DNA of 64,000 nucleotides from Komagataeibacter sp. FXV3 (GTDB lineage Bacteria; Pseudomonadota; Alphaproteobacteria; Acetobacterales; Acetobacteraceae): positions 1 through 64,000 of the forward strand of contig NZ_VWPI01000007.1 in the NCBI RefSeq assembly GCF_015155755.1, written 5' to 3'. Position 1 is the stretch's first letter. Each line of letters begins with the position of its first letter. Position numbers and translations under genes: made by a program. Below, in pieces: positions 36,229 to 45,173 of this stretch. Under the pieces are notes generated by a model. The model saw only the letters and a program-made list of their open reading frames with translations. It searched no databases and had not been told where the DNA came from.

Positions 36229-37470
36229 ATGTTCCGGTCGCGTCGGCCAGGTTTTTATGGCCTGATCCTGTGGGCTTTTGTCGCGGGTATAATGACCCCG
36301 CCCGGTTTGGGGCACGGTGCGCAACCGACCGTTCTCTCGCGTCCAGAGGCCCGTGCCCGGGCACGGGCGTTGACCACGCTGGGGCGTGACCTGTTCCATG
36401 ATCCGCGCCTGTCTGCTTCGGGTCAGATGGCCTGCGCGACATGCCACGTGGAGAAGGACGCTTTTGCACAGGATAACGACCTCTCGGTGCAGAAAGGCGG
36501 CCACCGCGCGGTGCCGTCGCTTAAATACCTGCAGGCCGTGCCCCAGTTTACTGAGCATTTCTATGATTCCGAGGACGAGGCCGAGGAAAGCATGGATAAC
36601 GGTCCCACAGGTGGACTGACATGGGATGGACGGGTGGATACCGCGCAGGCGCAGGCCGGGATTCCGCTGCTTGCCCCGTACGAGATGGCCAATGTCAGTC
36701 GCGCGGAAGTCGTGCGTCATGCCCTTGCCGCCGGTTACGGGCCGCGCCTGCGATCCCTTATGCTGGCAGGGGACGAAAATAATGCACGGTTTGGCCTGAT
36801 TGCGGAAGCCCTTGCCACCTACCAGCAGGATGCCCGGCTGTTCTATCCTTACAGCAGTAAATACGATGCCGTTCTGGCAGGCAGGGCGCAGCTTTCCCCA
36901 CAGGAAGAGCGCGGACTACACCTGTTTGAACGGAAGGACAAGGGTAACTGTGCCTCCTGCCATGTCAGCGCGCAGGGGCATGATGGCACGCCACCGCAGT
37001 TTACCGATTATGGGCTGATTGCACTCGGCGTGCCGCGCAACAGCCAGATCATGCTTAATCATAACCCCGATTACTACGATATGGGCCTGTGTGGCCCGGA
37101 TCGCACGGATATGCAGGGTCACCCGGAATATTGCGGGCTGTTCCGCACGCCTTCACTGCGCAATGTAGCAACGCGGCATGTCTTTTTCCACAACGGCGTG
37201 ATCCATTCACTCAGGCAGGCGGTCGCGTTTTACGCGCTGCGTGATATGCGCCCTGACATATGGTATCCAACCGGTTTGGACGGCAAGGTGCGGATATATG
37301 ACGACCTGCCCGTACAATACCATGGCAACATTAACATGGACCCACCCTTCGGCCCGCGTCCCGATAACCGGCCCGCGCTGGATGATGACGAAATTGATGC
37401 CATTGTCGCCTTCCTCCGTACCCTGACCGATGGTTATTTCGCCTCCGCAGGGGCAGCCCGCGCTCCGTAA
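36229..37470 (+). CDS. Di-heme cytochrome c peroxidase / MauG-family protein
   Basis: This is 413 residues from ATG 36229, chosen because GGAGGG precedes it by 11 bp and a signal helix follows (YGLILWAFVAGIM). Upstream TTG or GTG starts would add residues before that helix. Two c-type heme sites are present: CATCH at residues 69-73 and CASCH at 241-245, in the arrangement of bacterial di-heme peroxidases. The conserved FRTPSLRNVA and FFHNGV blocks near residues 305-325 support this. It should act in the periplasm, reducing peroxide or oxidising a protein partner. It is an odd neighbour for phosphatases and may be a separate transcription unit, 207 bp after the phosphatase gene. Confidence 0.85.
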   Translation: MFRSRRPGFYGLILWAFVAGIMTPPGLGHGAQPTVLSRPEARARARALTTLGRDLFHDPRLSASGQMACATCHVEKDAFAQDNDLSVQKGGHRAVPSLKYLQAVPQFTEHFYDSEDEAEESMDNGPTGGLTWDGRVDTAQAQAGIPLLAPYEMANVSRAEVVRHALAAGYGPRLRSLMLAGDENNARFGLIAEALATYQQDARLFYPYSSKYDAVLAGRAQLSPQEERGLHLFERKDKGNCASCHVSAQGHDGTPPQFTDYGLIALGVPRNSQIMLNHNPDYYDMGLCGPDRTDMQGHPEYCGLFRTPSLRNVATRHVFFHNGVIHSLRQAVAFYALRDMRPDIWYPTGLDGKVRIYDDLPVQYHGNINMDPPFGPRPDNRPALDDDEIDAIVAFLRTLTDGYFASAGAARAP

Positions 37471-37489
37471 AGCCTGGAAGGGCCAGGCT
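37471..37489. terminator. Bidirectional terminator hairpin between convergent genes
   Basis: A perfect 7-bp stem AGCCTGG/CCAGGCT with a 5-base loop starts right after the peroxidase stop and overlaps the last codon of the opposing phosphoesterase gene. Only a short T/A tract follows, so it is a modest intrinsic terminator in both directions. Confidence 0.6.
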
Positions 37490-39038
37490 ATTTCGTGCGG
37501 CCGGACAGGTCCAGCGCTCCCGTCAGGTCGCCAAGCTTCTGGCCTGTTGCGGCCTGTATGGCCTTATCCCGGGTCACCACGCCGTCCAGCGGGCGCAGAT
37601 GAAAACGTTCGGTCAGGAATTTCAGGATGGATGTCGTATCCTGCACACTGTGGTCCACATAGGCCCGCTTTGCGTAGGGGGAGATGATAATGGCGGGAAT
37701 GCGGGAGCCGGGTCCCCATCTGTCGCCTTTGGGTGGAGCGACATGATCCCAGAGTCCACCATTTTCATCATAGGTTACGACAACCAGCATGTGCGGCCAC
37801 TGGGGGCTTTTTTCCAGATGGGCGACTAGATCGGCAATGTGATGGTCGCCCGACTGGATATCAGCATATCCGGAATGTTCATTCAGATTGCCTTGTGGCT
37901 TATAGAAGGAAACTTGCGGCAGGGTGCCGCGGTCGATCGCATCAATGAAGCCAGCGCCCCCGAGACCACCATCACGCAGGTGCTTGCGCCGCGCCTTCCT
38001 GCCTGGTGCATAACGGACATAGTAATTATACGGCTGGTGATGGTACTGGAAGTCCGGGGCTGGATAATGGTTGCCATGTTCCAGAACATCATTCCACGCG
38101 CCAGCATACCACGCCCATGTTATGCCGCGCCGGCTTAGTCTGTCGCCGATTGTTGGCGCTGACTGCGCGGGCATGGTGGTGGGTTGCATCGGATCGGCAT
38201 AGGCTGCGTTCTGCCCGACCGCGGCGGAATTATAGCTGGGCTGGTATGGCGGTTGCATCGTGTTGACGGCGTAGAAATCCGGCGTGAGATTTCCGTCACG
38301 CACGAATTTGGGTATGCCATCCATCGCAGAACGCGGCGATGCAGGACTGATGAGCAGTGCCGTGCCCGATGCATCAACGGCTGAAATGACGGGCTGTGCT
38401 GGGCTGGTATCTGCGTGAGGGTAATAGGGTGCGCAGGCACAGGCCAACCACTGGTGGTTAAGGAATGAGCCGCCAAACGTCCCCATGAAGAAATGATCGG
38501 CCAATGTGTATCGGCGCGCGATCTCCCACATCTCCATATGTGAACCATCCCAGTAGCTCATGGGAAGCGCGCCGGAATCCGCCCATGCGACAAACATGTC
38601 GTTCCGTCCCGCGTCAATCTGCATCTGGTTCTGGTAGAAGCGATGCCACAGGTCCTGTGTCAGGGTGCTGAGTGGTCTGTTGAAACCCTGCGGATCATCT
38701 ATGCGAAAAGGCTTGTTGGGCAGGTGGGCGCTTATAGCCTGCGTAATCGGGTTGGGCACGCCGCGGGCCGTGAGGCCGCCCCATACAGGCGGTAGTTCAC
38801 GCAATATGCTGCCGTCACGGTCGTGCTGCAGCCACTGGCTGCGGGGTTCATTCGCAAAAGTGTCAGCGCCAGGGAAACCATTGTACAGATTATCAAAAGA
38901 ACGGTTTTCTGCAAAGATAACTACAACCGTTTTAATCTGTTTCAGTTTTGCAGGTGCAGAAGCCCGGCTTCCGACCGACAGGGCCATTATTCCCGCCAGT
39001 GCAAGCATGGAAGCGGTTATGTTGGTTTGGTAGGCCAT
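37488..39038 (-). CDS. AcpA-type acid phosphatase / phosphoesterase family
   Basis: This is a 516-residue exported enzyme with a Sec signal (residues 1-27, ending SRASA). The alkaline-phosphatase-superfamily fold of the phospholipase C/AcpA branch shows in VVVIFAENRSFDNLYNGF (residues 38-55; the Asn or Glu pair binds metal) and ADHFFMGTFGGSFLNHQWL. It also shows in VTYDENGGLWDHVAPP with GPGSRIPAIIISPYAK near the C-terminus. It hydrolyses phosphomonoesters or phospholipid head groups in the family. It is convergent with the FecIR/TonB/metallophosphatase set and shares the scavenging theme. A 12-bp palindrome, CTGACGCGTCAG (39052-39063), lies 14 bp before its start codon and may be an operator. 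Confidence 0.87.
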   Translation of the reverse strand: MAYQTNITASMLALAGIMALSVGSRASAPAKLKQIKTVVVIFAENRSFDNLYNGFPGADTFANEPRSQWLQHDRDGSILRELPPVWGGLTARGVPNPITQAISAHLPNKPFRIDDPQGFNRPLSTLTQDLWHRFYQNQMQIDAGRNDMFVAWADSGALPMSYWDGSHMEMWEIARRYTLADHFFMGTFGGSFLNHQWLACACAPYYPHADTSPAQPVISAVDASGTALLISPASPRSAMDGIPKFVRDGNLTPDFYAVNTMQPPYQPSYNSAAVGQNAAYADPMQPTTMPAQSAPTIGDRLSRRGITWAWYAGAWNDVLEHGNHYPAPDFQYHHQPYNYYVRYAPGRKARRKHLRDGGLGGAGFIDAIDRGTLPQVSFYKPQGNLNEHSGYADIQSGDHHIADLVAHLEKSPQWPHMLVVVTYDENGGLWDHVAPPKGDRWGPGSRIPAIIISPYAKRAYVDHSVQDTTSILKFLTERFHLRPLDGVVTRDKAIQAATGQKLGDLTGALDLSGRTK

Positions 39039-39051
39039 GTTTTCTCGGTCT

Positions 39052-39063
39052 CTGACGCGTCAG
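39052..39063. promoter_or_regulatory. 12-bp palindrome before the AcpA-type gene
   Basis: CTGACGCGTCAG is a perfect palindrome 14 bp upstream of the phosphoesterase start on the minus strand, where a repressor would block initiation. It could also arise by chance. Confidence 0.3.
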
Positions 39064-39489
39064 CGTAAAAATTTATAGGTCATACGGCATAGAAAGTACG
39101 GTATATGGAATAAGCAGGGATAGAATGGAATGCGAGGAAAACGGATTTCATAAAAATTTCACGTTATCTATTCTTAATAATATATCTGAATGACAATTTT
39201 TTTTGTATCGTAATATTCGGAAATTTAGACGTTTTAAATCTTTCCAAGAGTTGGGGATTTTGGCGTATTTATATTATAACATCGACTATTTTGTAATTTT
39301 CTTTTATTTGTAATGGTTTTTTTAGATTTTTAGTAAAAATGCGGATGGGGCGGTATGGTTTAAGCTATAGTTTATGAAGGCAGGTAAAGGATTTTCTCCC
39401 CAGGCAAGAACATATTGTTGGCGGAGTGGCTGTAAATACCCGCCGGTTTATTGTGTCGGTGTTCCCTGACGTGATCTGCGAGTTTGCTT
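39064..39489. other. AT-rich spacer
   Basis: This contains no gene. It is very AT-rich between about 39160 and 39340 and probably includes the promoter of the phosphoesterase gene on the minus strand. The last 100 bp may include more eroded IS5 sequence. Confidence 0.45.
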
Positions 39490-39800
39490 TGGCAATTGCA
39501 GCAATGGCTACGCCGCTGGTGCGAAAGCGGAGTGATCGAACCGATCTCCTGATACCAGGCAACGGATCACAACAATGAATATATGATAAGTGACAGCACG
39601 ATTGTTCGTGCGCACCAGCATAGCATGGGGCCTATAAGAAGCAGCGCGGATCAAACCGCCGGACGAACCCGTAGTGGACTGATCACCAAAAATCTACGCG
39701 ATTGTCGATACTGCGGGAAAGGTTGCTATCATGTTTCTGACGGTCGGTCAGTGTACAGATATCATCGACGCAGAGTTTTTGTTAGCATTACGGTTGCATT
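39490..39800 (+). pseudogene. IS5-family transposase remnant
   Basis: Scattered frames recall an IS5 transposase. They are RRWCESGVIE near 39510, then SDSTIVRAHQHS and DQTAGRTRSGLITK (39588-39690), then AIVDTAGKVAIMFLTVGQCTDIIDAEFLLA (about 39695-39785) in another frame. Stops and frameshifts break it, and both ends are missing. It is older than, and different from, the IS5-family copy that begins at 39836. Confidence 0.75.
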
Positions 39801-39835
39801 TTATGGTGCGAATGAGCAGGGATAGCGCTGGCTGG

Positions 39836-40684
39836 GGTCCGATCGACATTCAGGATCTTCTTTTTTTGGAACGGATGTTTCACTGGGCACCGTGTCAGAG
39901 CAGGGAGTGTGGGATGGGAATCAAGCGGTACGAGTTGAGTAAAGCACAATGGCAACAGATTGCGCCTGTGCTCCCGGGCAAAGTTGGGGATGCAGGCCGC
40001 AGTGGGACGGATAACCGCCTGTTCGTGAACGGCTGCCTCTGGATTCTACGCTCTGGCGCGCATTGGAAGGACCTGCCTGAGCGGTATGGCAAATGGAAGA
40101 CGGTGCATCGTCGTTTCAGCAGATGGTGTCATGCCGGGGTATGGGACAGGATTTTCGAGATACTGATGGCTGATCGGGACAATGAGTATCTGATGTTCGA
40201 TTCAACGATCGTTCGTGCCCATCAGCAGGCTGCAAACGGAAAAGGGGGGGCAAGGACCAGGCGCTGGGGCGTTCCAGAGGTGGTCTGACGATCAGGATCC
40301 ATATGCCGGCCGATACGCTGGGCCGCCCGCTGCGCTTCATTATTACGGCCGGGCAGGTCGGCGATGTCACCCATCCGCAGGCTCTGCTCGCGGGGCAGGA
40401 AGGGCTGCTGTTATTGCCGACAAGGCCTATGACAGCAATGCATTACGCGTCCTTGTTGCCCAGATGGGCGCAGAAGCTGTCATACCTTGCAATCGCACCC
40501 GCAGGATTGTCATGCCGCACGATACCAGAGCCTACAGGCTGCGCAATCGTATCAAGCGCTGCTTCAACCGCCTAAAGCATTTCAGACGCTTCGCTACCCG
40601 ATATGACCGACGTGCCATCCATTTCCTTGGCTGTGTTCACCTCGCCTCAGCCATGATCTGGGTGGCCTGAATGTCGATTGGACC
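39836..40684 (+). mobile_element. IS5-family insertion sequence (IS427-like), about 850 bp
   Basis: The ends carry nearly perfect 19-bp inverted repeats: GGTCCGATCGACATTCAGG at 39836-39854 and its complement with one mismatch at 40666-40684. The single transposase gene lies between them in two designed frames. The size fits the IS427 group. I cannot define the target duplication with confidence. Confidence 0.85.
39914..40670 (+). pseudogene. IS5-family transposase, -1 slippery site plus a disabling frameshift
   Basis: The first frame (39914-40288) gives the DUF4096-type start (YELSKAQWQQIAPVLPGK, GCLWILRSGAHWKDLPERYG) and the first DDE Asp in FDSTIVRAHQ. At AAAAGGGGGGG (40240-40250) the homology moves to the -1 frame (KDQALGRSRGGLT, then GRPLRFIITAGQVGDVTH). 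This is the programmed frameshift expected in this group. A second shift at GGG 40402-40404 moves it again to AVIADKAYDSN, ending at 40670 with the NRIKRCFNRLKHFRRFATRYD block. Restoring one G there would rejoin the frames. So the copy looks inactivated by a one-base loss, unless that is a sequencing error. Confidence 0.8.
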
Positions 40685-40990
40685 TGATATTACCAGGCCG
40701 TGCCGTCTCGTCCCGAAAAAAGATCATTGTCGGTTTTCGCCGTCAGCCCATCTGCAGTCTGGTAGTCGCTTCCGAACGTCGTTGAAATACGATACGGTCT
40801 CGTCTATGTAACCCGTAACGGCTGCGTCGTGTCGCCGGGTTCAGGAAATGGCTGAGGGTGGTCGGTATCCATGCAAACCAGACATACTGGTAGTGAAGGC
40901 GTGAACCATGTGCAGACTGCCTCCTTCCTCGCCACCATTTTTCATCCTGTAACGCAGGGGGAAGGCAGCGTACCGCCGGACCCGCAGGCC
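40685..40990. other. Spacer before the RND drug-pump operon
   Basis: This contains no gene apart from the possible upstream extension of the adaptor frame from 40871, which I consider untranslated. It probably carries the pump promoter. No TetR operator palindrome is obvious to me. Confidence 0.4.
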
Positions 40991-42091
40991 ATGGCCACCA
41001 CGAAAAAACCGGGTGCTTCCCCCGGTCTGATCCTGCTCTGCCTGCTGCTTCTGCTTTCCGCGTGCCATAAAAAGACGGCGGTGGAGGAAGTCCGCCCCGT
41101 CCGCTCCGTCATTGTGGACCCGACGCCTGACACGAACGCCGAAGTGGTGACAGGACAGGTCGCCGCCCATCAGTCCATCAACCTCGCCTTCCGCCTGCCC
41201 GGCAAGGTGGTGGAACGTACGGTATCAGCCGGTAGCGTGGTGCATGCGGGGGACATGCTGGCGCGGCTGGACGACACGGTGCCGCAGCAGACGCTGCGCA
41301 CGGCGCTGGCGGAAAACGCCACGGCGAAAGCAGCGCTGGAACAGGCCGCGCCCCTGAAGCAGCGTGCCGCGGCCCTGCTGCCGGTGCAGGCCATTTCACG
41401 CAATGATTATGATGATGCGGTACGTCGCTATAAAACCGCGCTCGATCAGGTGCAGGCGACACAGGCGCAGGTACGCGTGGCGCAGGAACAGCTTGGCTAT
41501 ACCCGCCTGATGGCGCCCGAGGACGGCATCGTGACCGACCGGCTGGTGGAAGCGGGCGAGGTGGTGGCCGCAGGCCAGCCCGTGCTGCGCATGGCAGCGG
41601 GTGGCGGGCTGGATGCGCAGTTCGATATGCCCGAGGCCCTGGCACAGTCCCGTCTGGCCGTGGGCATGGCGATGAAGGTGTGTCTGGACGCAGCGCCTGC
41701 TACCTGCACACCCGCCGCGATCTATGAAATTGCGCCCGATACCGATCCGCTGACCCGCACCTATCATACCAAGGCGCTGCTGCGCGCCACGCGCGACATG
41801 ATGCCGCTGGGTGCTGTGGTGACGGGGCATCTGTCCATGTCATCAGCGCCAACCGTCCATCTGCCGCCTGCCGCCCTGAGTGTGCAGGATGGCAAACCCG
41901 CAGTCTGGATCGTGGCCCCCGACACGCTGCGTGTCTCCCTGCGCCCCGTCACCATCGCCCGTTATGCCACCGATGACGTGGTGATCGCATCCGGCCTGAA
42001 TGCCGGGGACCGGGTGGTGACGGCAGGCGTGCAGGCGCTGTATCCGCAAGAAAAGGTCAGCCTGCTGGATGAAGCCGATGTCCGCCCCTGA
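40991..42091 (+). CDS. RND efflux periplasmic adaptor lipoprotein
   Basis: This is 366 residues from ATG 40991. The longer frame would put 40 residues before the lipoprotein signal, which ends in a lipobox (LLLLLSAC, Cys24). The lipoyl halves are VTGQVAAHQSINLAFRLPGKV and YTRLMAPEDGIVTDRLVEAGEVV, with a coiled-coil hairpin between (residues about 90-155). A beta-barrel and a C-terminal domain ending VQALYPQEKVSLL follow. This is the MexA/AcrA-like adaptor of a drug-type pump. Its end overlaps the RND gene by 23 bp, so the two are coupled. Confidence 0.85.
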   Translation: MATTKKPGASPGLILLCLLLLLSACHKKTAVEEVRPVRSVIVDPTPDTNAEVVTGQVAAHQSINLAFRLPGKVVERTVSAGSVVHAGDMLARLDDTVPQQTLRTALAENATAKAALEQAAPLKQRAAALLPVQAISRNDYDDAVRRYKTALDQVQATQAQVRVAQEQLGYTRLMAPEDGIVTDRLVEAGEVVAAGQPVLRMAAGGGLDAQFDMPEALAQSRLAVGMAMKVCLDAAPATCTPAAIYEIAPDTDPLTRTYHTKALLRATRDMMPLGAVVTGHLSMSSAPTVHLPPAALSVQDGKPAVWIVAPDTLRVSLRPVTIARYATDDVVIASGLNAGDRVVTAGVQALYPQEKVSLLDEADVRP

Positions 42092-45000
42092 GCCACGTCC
42101 GCCGGGGGGCATAAACCTGTCGGACTGGTCTATCCGCCATCGTGCGCTGGTCCTGTTCTTCATGATCCTGATCGGTGTGGCGGGCATCCAGTCCTATTTC
42201 AGACTGGGCCGGAACGAGGATCCGCCCTTTACCGTCAAGACCATGGTGGTGGAAGCGTTCCTGCCCGGTGCCTCGGTGGAGGAAACCACCCACCAGTTGA
42301 CCGAACGCATCGAGAAGAAACTGCAGGAAACGCCCGACCTCGATTACGTCAAAAGCTATACGCTGGCGGGCAAGACCACGATTTTCGTCAACCTGCTCTC
42401 GGGCGCGCCCAAGGCAGAAGTGCCGGATATCTGGTACCAGGTGCGCAAGAAGGTGGGCGATATCAAGGCCCAGTTGCCGCAGGGCACGGTCGGCCCGTTC
42501 TTTGATGACGAGTTCGGCGATACCTACGGTATCATCTACGGTTTTACCGCCGATGGCTTTTCCCACCGCGACCTGCGCGATTACGTCGAAACGGTGCGCG
42601 ACGAACTGCTGCATGTGCCTGACGTGGCCAAGATCGACACGCTGGGCGCGCAGGACGAGAAGATCTATGTCGATTTCTCCACCCACCACCTGGCCCGGCT
42701 GGGCATAAACGGGGCCACGATCGCGGCTGCCCTGTTGGCGCAAAACGCCACTGTGCCGTCCGGCGTGATCGATACCGGACGCGAGCAGATACAGGTCCAG
42801 CCCACCGGGCAGTTCGGGTCGGTGCAGGACATTGCCAATGTCACGGTCTATGCCGGCAACCGCAAGGTCCGGCTGGGCGACATCGCCACCATTACGCGCA
42901 CCTATTCCGACCCGCCGCAGACCATGTTCCGCGTGGGTGGGCAGGACGCGGTCGGGCTGGCACTCAGCATGCGCAGCGGCGGCAACGTGCTGGAACTGGA
43001 AAAGAACATCACGGCAAAAATGGCCGAACTGCACGCCCGCATGCCCATCGGGATCGAGGCGCATCTGGTCGCCAACCAGCCCAAGGTGGTGCATGACGCG
43101 GTCGGTGATTTTACCGAAGCCCTGTTCGAGGCCATCGCCATCGTGCTGGGCATAAGCTTCCTCAGCCTTGGCGGCCGCGCGGGCACGGTGGTGGCGTTCT
43201 GCATTCCCTTCGTGCTGGCGGTGGTGTTCGTGTGCATGAAGCTGTTCGGCATCGATCTGCAGCGCGTCTCTCTCGGTGCGCTGATCATAGCACTCGGCCT
43301 GCTGGTCGATGATGCCATGATTACGGTGGAAAGCATGGTCAGCAAGCTGGAGGAAGGCTGGACCCTGACGCGGGCCGCGACCTATGCCTATGTCTCCACC
43401 GCGTTCCCCATGCTGACCGGAACCCTTGTGACCGTGGCGGGGTTTATCCCGGTCGGTTTCGCGAAAAGTGTGGCGGGAGAGTATACGTTCTCGCTGTTCG
43501 CCGTGGTGGGCATGGCGCTGATTGCGTCGTGGTTCGTGGCCGTTCTGGTTGCCCCGCTGGTGGGGGTGACCATCCTGAAGCAGAGCCCGGCGGCAACGCC
43601 CCATGCCCCGCCAGAAGGGCGGCTGCTGCGCGTGTTCAGCCGGGCGCTGCTGTTCACCATGCGCCGCCCGCGTGCCACCGTGCTGGCCAGCCTTGCCGCA
43701 CTGGTCGTGGCCATTGCGCTCTCGCCTCTGGTGCCGCGGCAGTTCTTCCCTGCATCGGACCGGCCGGAACTGCTGGTTGACCTGTCGCTGCGGCAGGGCG
43801 CGTCGATCAAGGCGACGGCGGATGTCTCACGTCGGCTGGATGCCATCCTGCGTAATGATCCCGATATCGATCACTGGAGTTCCTATGTCGGGCGTGGGGC
43901 GGTGCGCTTCTACCTGTCGCTCAATGAACAGTTGCCCAATGACTTCTTCACCCAGACCGTCATCGTGGCCAAAAGTGCCGTGGCGCGTGACCGCCTGCGC
44001 AAACGGCTGGATGTCGCACTGAGCCGCGACCTGCCCGACGTGGTGCATGGACTGTTCCCGCTGGAACTGGGGCCGCCGGTGGGCTGGCCGGTGCAGTACC
44101 GCGTGACCGGCCGCGACCCTGACCGGGTGTGGCATTACGCGCATGACGTGGCGAAGATCATGGCCGACAGCAACCAGTTGCACATGGTCAATTTCGACTG
44201 GGGTGATCCCGCGCGCAAGCTGAAAATCGATGTGCGGCAGGACGAGGCGCATCGTCTGGGTCTGTCGTCAGGCGCCATTGCGCTGGCCATCAATTCGGCC
44301 GTGACCGGCGTTACCGCAACGCAGGTGCGTGACAGCATCTATCTGGTGGATGTGGTGCTACGCGCCAACCATGCCCAGCGCCTGTCGATCGAGGACCTGC
44401 GCAACCTCGACATCCGCCTGCCCAATGACCAGACGGTGCCATTGTCTACCGTGGCAAGTGTTTCATACGTCGAGGACTATCCCCTGATCTGGCGGCGCGA
44501 CCGCCTGCCGACGCTGACCATACAGGCGCAGCTACGCGACGGGGTGCAGGCGGATACCGCTGTTGGCACGCTGGCCCCGAAAATCGCGGCGTTCAATGCC
44601 AGCCTGCCATCGGGCTACCATGTCGCGGTGGGTGGCACGGTGGAGGAAAGTGCGAAATCGCAGAAATCCGTCGTGGCTGTCGTCCCCCTCATGATCCTGG
44701 TCATGCTGGGCGTGCTGATGATCCAGTTGCAGGATTTCAAGCGGCTGGCGCTGGTCATCAGCGTGGCCCCCTTTGGCCTGATCGGCGTGGTCGGCGCGCT
44801 GTTCCTGACCCAGCACCCGATGGGGTTCATCGCCATGCTGGGGCTGGTGGCGCTGATTGGCATGATTATCCGCAACTCGGTCATCCTTGTGCACCAGATC
44901 CAGATCGAGAAGGATCTGGGGCAGTCGGAATGGGATGCGGTGATGAATGCGGCCAAGATCCGTTTCCGGCCCATCATGCTGACCGCTGTCGCCGCCATCC

Positions 45001-45173
45001 TGGGCATGCTGCCGATTGCGTCCAGCGTGTTCTGGGGGCCGATGGCCGATGTCATCATGGGCGGACTGGCCGTGGCGACGGTGCTGACGCTGATCTTCCT
45101 GCCTTCGCTGTATGTGCTGTGGTTCAGGGTGAAGGAAACGCCACCACCGCAGGTTGAGGGAGCCACACGATGA
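42069..45173 (+). CDS. RND multidrug-type transporter (HAE-like, AcrB superfamily)
   Basis: This is a 1034-residue inner-membrane RND pump with 12 membrane segments and two periplasmic loops. Transmembrane segment 4 has the drug-pump Asp pair, GLLVDDAMITVES (Asp414, Asp415). It has GRNEDPPFTVKTMVVEAFLPGAS near the N-terminus and FRPIMLTAVAAILGMLPIA near the C-terminus, both typical of the branch related to MexW/YegN and VexF-like exporters. The lack of the DFGxxxDG signature separates it from the metal pump earlier in the window. The start at 42069 is inside the adaptor gene. A second ATG at 42078 is equally possible. The substrate is unknown. Confidence 0.88.
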   Translation: MKPMSAPEPRPPGGINLSDWSIRHRALVLFFMILIGVAGIQSYFRLGRNEDPPFTVKTMVVEAFLPGASVEETTHQLTERIEKKLQETPDLDYVKSYTLAGKTTIFVNLLSGAPKAEVPDIWYQVRKKVGDIKAQLPQGTVGPFFDDEFGDTYGIIYGFTADGFSHRDLRDYVETVRDELLHVPDVAKIDTLGAQDEKIYVDFSTHHLARLGINGATIAAALLAQNATVPSGVIDTGREQIQVQPTGQFGSVQDIANVTVYAGNRKVRLGDIATITRTYSDPPQTMFRVGGQDAVGLALSMRSGGNVLELEKNITAKMAELHARMPIGIEAHLVANQPKVVHDAVGDFTEALFEAIAIVLGISFLSLGGRAGTVVAFCIPFVLAVVFVCMKLFGIDLQRVSLGALIIALGLLVDDAMITVESMVSKLEEGWTLTRAATYAYVSTAFPMLTGTLVTVAGFIPVGFAKSVAGEYTFSLFAVVGMALIASWFVAVLVAPLVGVTILKQSPAATPHAPPEGRLLRVFSRALLFTMRRPRATVLASLAALVVAIALSPLVPRQFFPASDRPELLVDLSLRQGASIKATADVSRRLDAILRNDPDIDHWSSYVGRGAVRFYLSLNEQLPNDFFTQTVIVAKSAVARDRLRKRLDVALSRDLPDVVHGLFPLELGPPVGWPVQYRVTGRDPDRVWHYAHDVAKIMADSNQLHMVNFDWGDPARKLKIDVRQDEAHRLGLSSGAIALAINSAVTGVTATQVRDSIYLVDVVLRANHAQRLSIEDLRNLDIRLPNDQTVPLSTVASVSYVEDYPLIWRRDRLPTLTIQAQLRDGVQADTAVGTLAPKIAAFNASLPSGYHVAVGGTVEESAKSQKSVVAVVPLMILVMLGVLMIQLQDFKRLALVISVAPFGLIGVVGALFLTQHPMGFIAMLGLVALIGMIIRNSVILVHQIQIEKDLGQSEWDAVMNAAKIRFRPIMLTAVAAILGMLPIASSVFWGPMADVIMGGLAVATVLTLIFLPSLYVLWFRVKETPPPQVEGATR

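Noticed and set aside
42057-43604. 515-codon minus-strand frame under the RND pump
   Set aside because: This is a shadow of the strongly supported RND gene, with no known domain. Other long minus-strand frames under the two pumps were left out for the same reason.
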